The notes under the pieces: generated by a model
Database searches by the model: none
Seen by the model: the letters and a program-made list of their open reading frames with translations, nothing else
Told to the model about the DNA's origin: nothing
DNA from: Pseudothermotoga thermarum DSM 5069
GTDB lineage: Bacteria > Thermotogota > Thermotogae > Thermotogales > DSM-5069
Assembly (NCBI RefSeq): GCF_000217815.1
Contig: NC_015707.1
Span: forward strand, 1-64,000
Direction of reading: 5' to 3'
Length of the DNA: 64,000 nucleotides
Position numbers and translations under genes: made by a program
Part shown: one piece after another, positions 45,066-52,842 of the stretch
Layout of the letters: each line of letters opens with the position of its first letter
How positions within the stretch are numbered: position 1 is the stretch's first letter

Positions 45066-46213
45066 GTTTTTTGTTGCTTAGCCATTTTCATCAAATCTTT
45101 TATGGCTTTGTACTCTGAGATTGCCCGTTCCACATCGCCAACTTTTTCATAAAGTGCCGCTAGTTTTAGCCTTATTTGAAAATTCAAAGGATCTTTTGAA
45201 AGAATTCTTTGACATGTTTTTATCGCAGCCTTTTTGGCACGTAAAAACAAAAGTATTTCCAATCTGATTCTATCAAATGAAATTAAAAATAAAATACCAC
45301 CAAGTATCGTCAAAACAAGCCAATAGTTGGCTTTCTTACTGTCAAGTTGATCACTTTTTCCAATCAAAGTAGAAAGATAACTATCTTTTGTTTTTACACC
45401 ATCAAGGGGTATCTTCGCCTGTTTTGCCGAAACGATCAAGAATGCCAATTTGTTTCTCAGTTCATCCTTTTTTATTTCTATGCTGTCAAACTGTTTGAGT
45501 ATTTCCTCAATTTCTGCTTTGGTTAGGCGTTTTACATCCATACGAATAATTTGGTTGAGCAAATTAATGTACAAAGAAAGTTGTCTCTCAAAAAAGGTTG
45601 GTTCTTTGAAAACCATATTTCTTGTAACTTCAAAAATTCTGTAAAGATGTGGATAGTACGATTCTGTTTGCGAGTATTTCAAAGCGGTTTGAACAATTTC
45701 ATCTGCAATTTCTTCCTTGTTTTTCATTTCCTGAAGAAAGCGGACGGTGTTCCAATCCAGCAATTGAGGGTTTTCTAGGAAAGATTCAACTAGCCATTTT
45801 CCAAATAGTCTTGGCGCCGAAAGTTTGAATCCAACCTTCCAGAGTGTTTTTATTTTATCGAAATTCTCAAAATTTCCTTTTTCAAATTCATCTATAAGGA
45901 CTTGAATTTGCGGAAATACCAAAGTCACCTCTTTGGTTAAATCCAGCGGAGGATTGATTGTGACGTGCGCCAAGTTCATCAAGAATTTTTCAAAATCCTC
46001 AGCTACAACTGCTTCTTTCAACCATTCAATCTGTGCAAGCTTTCTTTTTGCAGCTATTCTTGGTCCTTCGATGGTTATAAGCGTAGAATTGGGATCCAAC
46101 TTGATCAAATTTATAAGCTCGTTCCAGCTTTCCTCGGGATCTTTGCCCGGTCTATCTATGGCGAAAACTATAAGCACCGCAAAAGTCAGCAAAATTACCA
46201 CAAGGTATCTCAT
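45062..46213 (-). CDS. Exported/membrane TPR-containing protein of unknown function
   Basis: N-terminal signal or anchor (residues ~3-18, YLVVILLTFAVLIVFA), a long helical extracytoplasmic region (~20-290) and a second hydrophobic segment (~298-315, YWLVLTILGGILFLISF) followed by a short cytoplasmic C-terminus with TPR-like helices (RLKLAALYEKVGDVERAISE). 383 residues. Last of a three-gene minus operon with a Mrp ATPase and a permease. Not recognised. Confidence 0.75.
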   Translation of the reverse strand: MRYLVVILLTFAVLIVFAIDRPGKDPEESWNELINLIKLDPNSTLITIEGPRIAAKRKLAQIEWLKEAVVAEDFEKFLMNLAHVTINPPLDLTKEVTLVFPQIQVLIDEFEKGNFENFDKIKTLWKVGFKLSAPRLFGKWLVESFLENPQLLDWNTVRFLQEMKNKEEIADEIVQTALKYSQTESYYPHLYRIFEVTRNMVFKEPTFFERQLSLYINLLNQIIRMDVKRLTKAEIEEILKQFDSIEIKKDELRNKLAFLIVSAKQAKIPLDGVKTKDSYLSTLIGKSDQLDSKKANYWLVLTILGGILFLISFDRIRLEILLFLRAKKAAIKTCQRILSKDPLNFQIRLKLAALYEKVGDVERAISEYKAIKDLMKMAKQQKT

Positions 46214-46216
46214 GCT

Positions 46217-47224
46217 TTATTCCCTCTCGAATTCCGGTGCAACGAATTTATCAAAGAATACTGTTGCAAACAAAGCTGCCGGTGCACCGAAGAAGGTACC
46301 AACCATTCCAAAGACTTGACCGGCAAGCAAAATGGAGAATATCAAAAGAACTGGGTTGAGTCTTGTGTACCCTTTCATGAGTTCAAAGAAAAGCACAAAA
46401 ACAAAGGTATGGATGATGACAAGAAAAACGACTATCCAAAATATTTTTCCCAGTCCAAGCGACAGAGAAAAAATCAGAACCGGAATGATCTCGAAAACCG
46501 TTCCAACTATTGGTATAAAGTTGGTTACAAACCCCCAAAAAGCCAGAAGCGGTGCATATGGAAGTTTCATTATACTGAAGAAAACGGCAAACGAAACACC
46601 AATTATCATTGCGTTGAGTGCAATAACACTTATAAATCTTCTTGTGTTTCTCATCAGTTCCTCAACGAATTCGGTTACATCCTTTCTACAACCTTTTGGA
46701 TAAAGGTATGGTATAACTGCTATCAAATTTTCCAAATAAATCGATGCGTACACCGTACCTAGGATTGAAAAGAAAGCCACAACGAGCATGTCTGGAAATT
46801 GCCTCGCCAAAGTTTTTACTACGTAGTTCAAAAGTTCAGAGAAACTTGGTTTGAGAAAGTCAACGATATCATTCAACATTTTCAAAAGAGCTTCGTTGCC
46901 TTTTATGTAATCTTCCCATGCCCGGCTTTCAATTGTATTTGCGATCAATTCGTAAAATCCCGAAAATTCTATGAAAGCTTTAGGTATCAACATTATCAAT
47001 CCCCACAAGATAACCCCAAAGTAAAGAGTCAAAGCAACTATTTTTGCCGGCAATTTTGGTAGTTTTGTGAATCTTTGTATTATGTTTGCCAGTCCATCGA
47101 CTATCATTGTCCCAATGAAAGTCAACAAAAAAGCGTTGAAAAAGTTTCTAAAAATCACACCAATTATTAGAAAAATTGCCGAATACAGAAGAGTGAAGTA
47201 CAGTCCCAATCGTTTTCCCTTCAT
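46217..47224 (-). CDS. AI-2E-family (PerM) membrane protein
   Basis: 335-residue transporter-like protein with seven to eight helices. The family signs are the long amphipathic periplasmic region (~60-150) and the end motif LNPVLLIFSILLAGQVFG followed by GTFFGAPAALFATVFF. Members are linked to AI-2 export or Na+/H+ antiport; specificity here is open. ATG 47224 is chosen because the ATG at 47230 abuts GGAGG. Confidence 0.88.
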   Translation of the reverse strand: MKGKRLGLYFTLLYSAIFLIIGVIFRNFFNAFLLTFIGTMIVDGLANIIQRFTKLPKLPAKIVALTLYFGVILWGLIMLIPKAFIEFSGFYELIANTIESRAWEDYIKGNEALLKMLNDIVDFLKPSFSELLNYVVKTLARQFPDMLVVAFFSILGTVYASIYLENLIAVIPYLYPKGCRKDVTEFVEELMRNTRRFISVIALNAMIIGVSFAVFFSIMKLPYAPLLAFWGFVTNFIPIVGTVFEIIPVLIFSLSLGLGKIFWIVVFLVIIHTFVFVLFFELMKGYTRLNPVLLIFSILLAGQVFGMVGTFFGAPAALFATVFFDKFVAPEFERE

Positions 47225-47226
47225 TT

Positions 47227-48060
47227 TCATCCTCCTGTTGAAACTTTGCCAAGTTTTTCAAGCATAGTTCCAATAACTGCTCTAAAGCTTTTTTCTACTT
47301 CCGATCCTCGTAGAAAGCTAACCACTGGTTTACCTGCGTCGGCTAACTTTGCTATCGCTGGATCCATTGGTATCTCGCCAAGAACATCGATTCCAACAAG
47401 TTCTGCAAAATCTTTCGCAGCATTTTCGCCAAACAGGTCTATTTTGGTTTTACATTGTGGACAGATCAAATAGGACATATTGATTATCAAACCAAGAACT
47501 TTTTGATTCATCTCTATGGCGAAATTCATTGCTCTTGAAACATCGTCAATGGCAACTTTTTGCGGAGTTGTCACAAGCACAATTCCATCCATCTTGACCA
47601 ACTGAAAAAGACTCAATGCTTCGTCGCCTGTTCCTGGAGGTAAATCGAAGATCAGAAAATCAAGTTCTCCCCAGTCTGTATCGGCAAGAAATTGCTGTAT
47701 CACACTGTGTTTCATGGGACCTCTCCAAGCCAAAGGTTGACTTTCTTCCAGTAACATAGCCATTGACATAACTTTCATGTTCTTCAAATATGTTGGAGGT
47801 TTTATCAAACTGTTTTCTATCGTTGGATTTTCCTTTATTCCAAGCATTCTAACTATGTTTGGTCCATGCAAATCCAAATCCAAAAGTCCAACCAGAAAAC
47901 CTTCCTCCATCAAACCAACGGCAAGATTCACGGAAATTGTTGTTTTTCCAACCCCACCTTTTCCACTTAAAACTGCTATCTTATACTTGATCTTTGACAT
48001 GTTTTCTGTAATCCTTTTTTCTCGCTCTTTGACCTTGTTTAGCCTTTCATTTAAATCCAT
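47227..48060 (-). CDS. Mrp/NBP35-type Fe-S cluster carrier ATPase
   Basis: P-loop ATPase that assembles or delivers Fe-S clusters. The deviant Walker A GKGGVGKTTISVNLA, DLDLHGPNIVRMLG, DLPPGTGDE and the cluster-binding CPQC pair (ICPQCKTKIDLFG) are visible. 277 residues. ATG 48060 sits 5 nt after GAGGTGA, in preference to the GTG within that site. First gene of its minus operon, divergent from queD. Confidence 0.93.
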   Translation of the reverse strand: MDLNERLNKVKEREKRITENMSKIKYKIAVLSGKGGVGKTTISVNLAVGLMEEGFLVGLLDLDLHGPNIVRMLGIKENPTIENSLIKPPTYLKNMKVMSMAMLLEESQPLAWRGPMKHSVIQQFLADTDWGELDFLIFDLPPGTGDEALSLFQLVKMDGIVLVTTPQKVAIDDVSRAMNFAIEMNQKVLGLIINMSYLICPQCKTKIDLFGENAAKDFAELVGIDVLGEIPMDPAIAKLADAGKPVVSFLRGSEVEKSFRAVIGTMLEKLGKVSTGG

Positions 48061-48094
48061 AGTTTTCACCTCGTTGATATTTTAGCATTGCAAG

Positions 48095-48109
48095 ATCACG
48101 TGATACAAT
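48095..48109 (+). promoter_or_regulatory. Extended -10 promoter of the queD-to-bamA operon, with overlapping palindrome
   Basis: TGATACAAT (48101-48109) is an extended -10 with no good -35. It overlaps the perfect palindrome ATCACGTGAT (48095-48104), which could be an operator. First start codon at 48144. Confidence 0.5.
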
Positions 48110-48143
48110 CAAAAAGGAAAACAAACAAGTATAAGGAGCTTGA

Positions 48144-48509
48144 TTGAGAATGTACCTCATTTCAAGGGATTTTAAATTTGACGCCGCCCATAAGCTTGAA
48201 AAGTACCATGGGAAGTGTGAGGCACTACATGGGCATACTTACAAGCTTCGTGTGACCTTGATTGGCATTCCCAACGAAGAGGGGATGGTAGTTGATTTTG
48301 TGCAGTTGAAAACGATTGTTCAAGAAAAAGTCTTAAAGGTTTTAGATCATTCTTATTTGAACGAAATAATCCCACAACCAACCGCTGAAAACATAGCCAA
48401 GTGGATTTGGCAAATGCTCGAGGAATCTTTAACCTTCTCAAATTGCAAATTGTACGAAGTGATCGTTTGGGAAACGGAAGATTGCTTTGTTACATACAGA
48501 GGTGGCTGA
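48144..48509 (+). CDS. queD: 6-carboxytetrahydropterin synthase QueD
   Basis: Converts 7,8-dihydroneopterin triphosphate to 6-carboxytetrahydropterin on the way to queuosine. The 121-residue protein has the zinc histidines (FDAAHKLEKYHGK, HGHTYKL) and the catalytic Cys in KCEALHGH (CxxxHGH, the QueD/PTPS pattern and not the PTPS-III Glu variant). TTG 48144 is 5 nt after AAGGAG; ATG 48150 is an alternative. Its substrate is made by the FolE2 encoded next. Confidence 0.93.
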   Translation: MRMYLISRDFKFDAAHKLEKYHGKCEALHGHTYKLRVTLIGIPNEEGMVVDFVQLKTIVQEKVLKVLDHSYLNEIIPQPTAENIAKWIWQMLEESLTFSNCKLYEVIVWETEDCFVTYRGG

Positions 48510-48512
48510 TTC

Positions 48513-49316
48513 GTGAAAGACGTACAATCTCAACCCGATCGCAGAAACATCTACCTTCAAAGGGTTGGCATCAAAGGTTTACTTTATCCGATAACGGTTA
48601 TGGACCGGCAAAAAGGTTTTCAAGACACCGTTGCAACGATAAACATGTACGTTGATCTTCCTGTTCAATTCAGAGGTACTCACATGAGTAGATTCGTGGA
48701 AGTTTTAAACAAATATCACTTAGGCATAGATCCAAGGGTGTTGGGTGAATTGCTTGAAGAGTTGAGAAAAAAGCTAAAAGCCAAAACTGCAGTGGTTGAA
48801 ATCGAGTTCCCATACTTCATGACCAAAAAAGCACCAGTTACAAACGCGGAAGGATTTGTAAGCTATACATGCCGCATATTTGGGCAAAAGACGGAAGAAG
48901 GCTGTGACTTCACATTTTCCGTTGGTGTTCCTGTTATGACGCTTTGTCCTTGTTCGAAAGAGATCAGCGATAGAGGGGCTCATAACCAGCGAGCGGTCGC
49001 GTGGGTACACGTAAAGTCGAAAAGATTGATCTGGTTTGAAGAACTCATCCAGATTGCCGAGGAATCAGCGAGTGCACCTGTATTCACCGTTTTGAAGAGA
49101 CCAGACGAAAAGTTTTTGACCGAACATGCCTATGATAATCCAAGATTTGTCGAGGATTTGGCTCGAGAAATAGCTTTAAGGTTAAAATCGGATAAAAGAA
49201 TCGAATGGTATAAAGTTGAAGTGGAAAGCTTTGAATCGATTCACACACACAACGCTTATGCGTGTGTGATTTCGGAAAAGGAGGATTTTTCGAATGACGA
49301 TACAAGTCTTGGATAA
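48513..49316 (+). CDS. folE2: GTP cyclohydrolase FolE2 (type IB)
   Basis: Makes 7,8-dihydroneopterin triphosphate for folate and queuosine. The 267-residue product shows the FolE2 pattern: [14 protein letters not shown], the metal Cys in [12 protein letters not shown] and GAHNQRA. FolE2 can use several metals and often replaces zinc-dependent FolE. GTG start. 3 nt after queD and 23 nt overlap with thyX, tying pterin and thymidylate synthesis in one operon. Confidence 0.95.
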   Translation: MKDVQSQPDRRNIYLQRVGIKGLLYPITVMDRQKGFQDTVATINMYVDLPVQFRGTHMSRFVEVLNKYHLGIDPRVLGELLEELRKKLKAKTAVVEIEFPYFMTKKAPVTNAEGFVSYTCRIFGQKTEEGCDFTFSVGVPVMTLCPCSKEISDRGAHNQRAVAWVHVKSKRLIWFEELIQIAEESASAPVFTVLKRPDEKFLTEHAYDNPRFVEDLAREIALRLKSDKRIEWYKVEVESFESIHTHNAYACVISEKEDFSNDDTSLG

Positions 49317-49956
49317 AGGCTTTGTAAAACTCATAGATCATTTGGGCAACGATTTGACTGCAGTCAGAGCCGCGAGAATATCCTTTGGAAAAGACGTCAT
49401 GGATGAAGAAAGAGACAAGCGTTTGATCGAACATCTTTTAAAAAACGGTCACGAATCCCCCTTTGAGCACATAGTTTTCACCTTTCATATTAAATGCCCA
49501 ATTTTTGTGGCAAGACAATGGATGAGACATAGAATAGCTTCTTACAACGAATTAAGTGGTCGTTACACTCAATTTGGCGAGGAATTTTACATTCCAAAAG
49601 CTGACGATCCAAGGCTTAAGTTAAGCGATCAGCAAAACGGGGAAATCTGTAGAATATTTGAGGATGCTTTCAACCAAGCGTACGATGTCTACAGAAAACT
49701 TTTGGATCTTAAGGTACCAAGGGAATTAGCAAGGATAGTTTTACCTTTATCGCTTTACACCGAGTTCATATGGTCTGTCAACGCGAGAAGTTTGTTCAAC
49801 TTTTTGTCCTTAAGAGCCGACTCACATGCGCAATTTGAAATGCAGCAGTATGCAAAAGCTGTGGCAACTATATTCAAGCAAATTTGCCCTTGGACGTACG
49901 AAGCATTCATCAAGCATCGTTACACTGGGGATTTGTTGAAGGAGGGGGAAGTATGA
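49294..49956 (+). CDS. thyX: Flavin-dependent thymidylate synthase
   Basis: Methylates dUMP using methylene-tetrahydrofolate, FAD and NADPH. The ThyX signature [14 protein letters not shown] (RHRx7S) is intact, after [20 protein letters not shown]. 220 residues, normal length. AAAAGGAGG is 11 nt upstream. Its stop overlaps the next start (ATGA). Confidence 0.97.
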   Translation: MTIQVLDKGFVKLIDHLGNDLTAVRAARISFGKDVMDEERDKRLIEHLLKNGHESPFEHIVFTFHIKCPIFVARQWMRHRIASYNELSGRYTQFGEEFYIPKADDPRLKLSDQQNGEICRIFEDAFNQAYDVYRKLLDLKVPRELARIVLPLSLYTEFIWSVNARSLFNFLSLRADSHAQFEMQQYAKAVATIFKQICPWTYEAFIKHRYTGDLLKEGEV

Positions 49957-50306
49957 AGTTAAGTGAGATATTGCAAGAGTTAAAGGCAACAGTTCTTGCC
50001 AATCCTCATCTTGTTGATCAACTTGAATTCGAATATGTGGCCGCTTCAGATTTGATGAGCGATGTTCTTGCCATAGCTAGGCCAAACATGTTGCTTTTAA
50101 CAGGCCTTTCTACCCCACAAGTTGTGCGTACGGCGGATGTCGTTGGTTTGAAAGCAGTGGTGATAACAAGAAGAGATGTCGTTCCTGAGGAAACGATCAA
50201 ATTGGCTCAAGCTTGTGGAATAGTTCTTGCGGTAACCAAGATGACCATGTTTGAAGCCTGCGGGAGATTGTATTGCAAAAGACTAAAACCAATCTGGGAA
50301 GTGTAA
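49953..50306 (+). CDS. DRTGG-domain protein 1
   Basis: 117 residues made up of a single DRTGG domain ([36 protein letters not shown]). Such domains occur in regulatory regions of phosphotransacetylase and pyrophosphatases, where they seem to sense ligands. No catalytic residues. ATG 49953 overlaps the thyX stop after GGAGGGGG. First of five linked signalling genes. Confidence 0.85.
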   Translation: MKLSEILQELKATVLANPHLVDQLEFEYVAASDLMSDVLAIARPNMLLLTGLSTPQVVRTADVVGLKAVVITRRDVVPEETIKLAQACGIVLAVTKMTMFEACGRLYCKRLKPIWEV

Positions 50307-50310
50307 AGGA

Positions 50311-51264
50311 ATGGAGAAGGTATTAGAAAAAGTCCAAAGTTTCTTTTTGGACATGCCAATAACTGAGATAATGACTACGAATGTTATCTCCATTAAACCT
50401 GACAGAACATTGAAACAAGTTAAGGAGATAATGAGAATAAAGAGAATATCAGGTTTGCCGGTGATCGATGACAACCGAAGATTGATAGGAATAGTGAGCA
50501 TTGAGGACATCATAAAAGCTCTTGAAGGTGGGTACATCAACGACAAAGTGGAGGAAAGAATGACAAGAAACGTTGTTTATCTGAAAAACACCGATACCCT
50601 CAGGGATGCGATAGAAGTTTTTGAAAAATACACGTACGGTCGATATCCTGTGGTGGATGAGGAAATGAGATTGGTTGGCATTGTGACCAAGATGGACATC
50701 ATCACCGCAATTCTTACAAAATTGGGCCTGGTTTACCTTCACGATGAGAGAAGAAGAGAAGTTTTGGAGAGCAAGGAATACTACGATAGATCGTTGATCA
50801 CCGGTGAAACATTGAACAAAACGGGTGCAGATTTTGTCTTCGTGATAGATTACTTTGACATAAATTTGGCTGGTATAGGTGCTTCAAAGCTTAGACAATT
50901 TTTGCTTTCCAAGGGTGTTGATGAGCAAACGGCTCGAAGAGTTGCCATCGCCACTTATGAAGCAGAAACAAATGTTGTGATACACAGCGGGAGCACGGGA
51001 GTAATATATTGCTTTGTGAGACCTGATACGATTTACGTTCGAGTGGAAGATTATGGCAAAGGAATTGAGGACATAGAGCTTGCCATGAAGGAAGGATATT
51101 CAACTGCGCCCGATTACGTGCGCGAACTTGGCTTTGGTGCAGGTATGGGAATGGCAAATATGAAAAAATGTTCTGACAAAATGGTGGTTATGTCGAAGGT
51201 TGGTGCTGGTACCATCGTGGAAATGGAATTTGTGAGAAAGGGGGATCAGGGTGAAAATCTCTGA
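50311..51264 (+). CDS. CBS-pair sensor fused to a RsbW-like ATPase
   Basis: Two CBS motifs (residues ~17-71, ITEIMTTNVISIKPDRTL; ~80-135, MTRNVVYLKNTDTL) that should bind an adenosyl ligand, then a linker and a GHKL ATPase from ~175 to 310 with N-box YEAETNVVIHSG, G1 box DYGKGIED and G2 box GFGAGMGMANM. The ATPase is RsbW/SpoIIAB-like, with no DHp dimerisation helix or phospho-accepting His, so it would be a serine kinase or anti-sigma-type switch. 317 residues. Target unknown. It overlaps the second DRTGG gene by 14 nt. Confidence 0.87.
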   Translation: MEKVLEKVQSFFLDMPITEIMTTNVISIKPDRTLKQVKEIMRIKRISGLPVIDDNRRLIGIVSIEDIIKALEGGYINDKVEERMTRNVVYLKNTDTLRDAIEVFEKYTYGRYPVVDEEMRLVGIVTKMDIITAILTKLGLVYLHDERRREVLESKEYYDRSLITGETLNKTGADFVFVIDYFDINLAGIGASKLRQFLLSKGVDEQTARRVAIATYEAETNVVIHSGSTGVIYCFVRPDTIYVRVEDYGKGIEDIELAMKEGYSTAPDYVRELGFGAGMGMANMKKCSDKMVVMSKVGAGTIVEMEFVRKGDQGENL

Positions 51265-51583
51265 AATTGTCAAAAAACTTGGGCTTCAAGTTTGCTGTGG
51301 TGATTGCGAGCAAGAAATCACATACGGGTGCGTTGGAGATCTTCTGAGTGATGTTATGGCCACCGCAAAACCAAATTCAATTTGGGTTACTGTTCAATCC
51401 CACGTAAACATTGTGGCTGTTGCAACCATAAGTGGAATAAAAGCGATACTGCTATGCAACAACCATCAGTATTCGCATGAAACTTTGGCGAAAGCCCAGC
51501 AGGAAGGGTTGTGTCTTTTAAGGACTTCCAAAAGTCCTTTTGAAGTGGTTGGAGAGCTTTACCAAATGGGTGTCAAACCATGA
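51251..51583 (+). CDS. DRTGG-domain protein 2, cysteine-rich N-terminus
   Basis: 110-residue DRTGG relative of the protein encoded two genes upstream (SDVMATAKPNSIWVTV aligns with [16 protein letters not shown]). It differs in having four cysteines near the start (VCCGDCEQEITYGC) and a further CNN and CLL, which could bind a metal or act as a redox switch. GTG start after GGGGGATC; ATGA overlap with the PHP gene. Confidence 0.8.
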   Translation: MKISEIVKKLGLQVCCGDCEQEITYGCVGDLLSDVMATAKPNSIWVTVQSHVNIVAVATISGIKAILLCNNHQYSHETLAKAQQEGLCLLRTSKSPFEVVGELYQMGVKP

Positions 51584-52308
51584 ATTTCAAAGCTGATTTA
51601 CATATACATTCTTGCCTTTCGCCGTGCGCCGATATAACGATGGTTCCAAGTGTCGTGGAAAAAGCTTGCCTGGAAAAAAAACTGGACATAATCGCCATAA
51701 CGGATCACAATTCTTTTGAAAATTTAGAGGTGTTTCAAAAAAAGCTGAAAGAAACCTTGGTTTTACCAGCTGTAGAGCTTTGCTCAAAGGAAGAAGTGCA
51801 CGTGCTTGGTTATTTTGAAGATATCGACAAAGTGAAAAAGCTCTGCGAAGTGGTTAGAGAACGGTTGATAAAGTTTCCATACGATCCAGAGTTGGTTGGT
51901 TATCAATTGGTTTTAGGAGAAAACGAAGAGTTCACGGATATGATCGATGATGTTTTCTTAGGTGCCCCGCTTTTAATTTCGCTAGATGAACTGGTGGGGT
52001 TGATTTGTTCACTCGATGGAATAGCGGTTTATGCACATGTTGAAAGACAGTTTGGGGTATTATACCAGCTGGGTGTTTTTCCAGAAGATGACAGGGTGAA
52101 GATAGTTGAAGCAAGATCAAAGGAAGGTTGGCTGGCTGCAAAAAAACGAGGTTATGAGGTTATAAGTAGCTCCGATGCGCATATGCCAGATCAAATAGGC
52201 TGCAGATTCAGTTACATCGATGTTGGTGTTCTCACGACAAAAGAAATTATAAACGCGATGAGGTCACCTGAAGGAAGGTTGAAGTCTATATGGGACTTAG
52301 AACGATAG
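51580..52308 (+). CDS. PHP-domain phosphoesterase
   Basis: 242-residue metal-dependent phosphoesterase. PHP motifs are intact: DLHIHSCLSPCADI, IAITDHNSFEN, VLPAVELCSKEEVHVLGYF, YAHVERQFG and SSDAHMPDQIG. No polymerase or histidinol-phosphatase context. Substrate unknown; in this cluster it could remove phosphate from a protein or nucleotide messenger. It overlaps the next gene by 19 nt. Confidence 0.9.
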   Translation: MNFKADLHIHSCLSPCADITMVPSVVEKACLEKKLDIIAITDHNSFENLEVFQKKLKETLVLPAVELCSKEEVHVLGYFEDIDKVKKLCEVVRERLIKFPYDPELVGYQLVLGENEEFTDMIDDVFLGAPLLISLDELVGLICSLDGIAVYAHVERQFGVLYQLGVFPEDDRVKIVEARSKEGWLAAKKRGYEVISSSDAHMPDQIGCRFSYIDVGVLTTKEIINAMRSPEGRLKSIWDLER

Positions 52309-52838
52309 CAGATCATATAATGGATATCGTTCAAAATTCTTTTAACGCTGGAGCAACGAGAATCGTCTTAACCATAATTGAAAACAGTAGTGGCACCTTC
52401 TATTTTAAAGTTGAAGACAACGGTAGAGGAATGGATGAAGAAGAACTTCAAAAAGTTTTCGATCCTTTTTACACGACCAGAGATCATAGGATAAGAAAGG
52501 TTGGTTTGGGACTTCCGTTTTTAAAATATGCGGCAGAGCTTACAGGTGGAAAGGTGTCCATCCAAAGTCAAAAGGGTGTTGGAACAATTGTGGAAGCGAC
52601 TTTCAACACCCGTCATGTTGACTGTCAAGATGTTGGCGATCTTGCTGGAACCATATCAACGTTGCTTTTGATGGCAAATGATGTAGAATTGGTTGTGAAA
52701 AGATTCAAAGATGAGGAAGGTTATCAGCTTTCAAGTTCTGAATTGAAACAAAAGTTTGGTGATTTAAGTTCTCCCATCGTTATGAAAGTTGTTTTCGACC
52801 TTATAGAAGAACTTGAAGCATCTTTGAAAAAGGGGTGA
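52290..52838 (+). CDS. Stand-alone histidine-kinase-type ATPase domain
   Basis: 182 residues with the full GHKL set: N-box IMDIVQNSFNAGA, G1 VEDNGRGMDEEEL, F-box FDPFYTTRD and G2 VGLGLPFLKYAAE, followed by a ~50-residue helical tail. No sensor, HAMP or DHp region, and no response regulator nearby. Likely transfers phosphate to a partner or works as a switch. 4 nt before bamA. Confidence 0.87.
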   Translation: MGLRTIADHIMDIVQNSFNAGATRIVLTIIENSSGTFYFKVEDNGRGMDEEELQKVFDPFYTTRDHRIRKVGLGLPFLKYAAELTGGKVSIQSQKGVGTIVEATFNTRHVDCQDVGDLAGTISTLLLMANDVELVVKRFKDEEGYQLSSSELKQKFGDLSSPIVMKVVFDLIEELEASLKKG

Positions 52839-52842
52839 GAGG

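Noticed and set aside
45965-46762. 265-codon open frame on the plus strand
   Set aside because: It lies fully opposite two well-supported minus-strand genes (TPR protein and AI-2E permease) and its product has no recognisable domain.
48110-48143. PreQ1 or folate riboswitch before queD
   Set aside because: The leader is about 35 nt and A-rich, with no stem that could form the aptamer.
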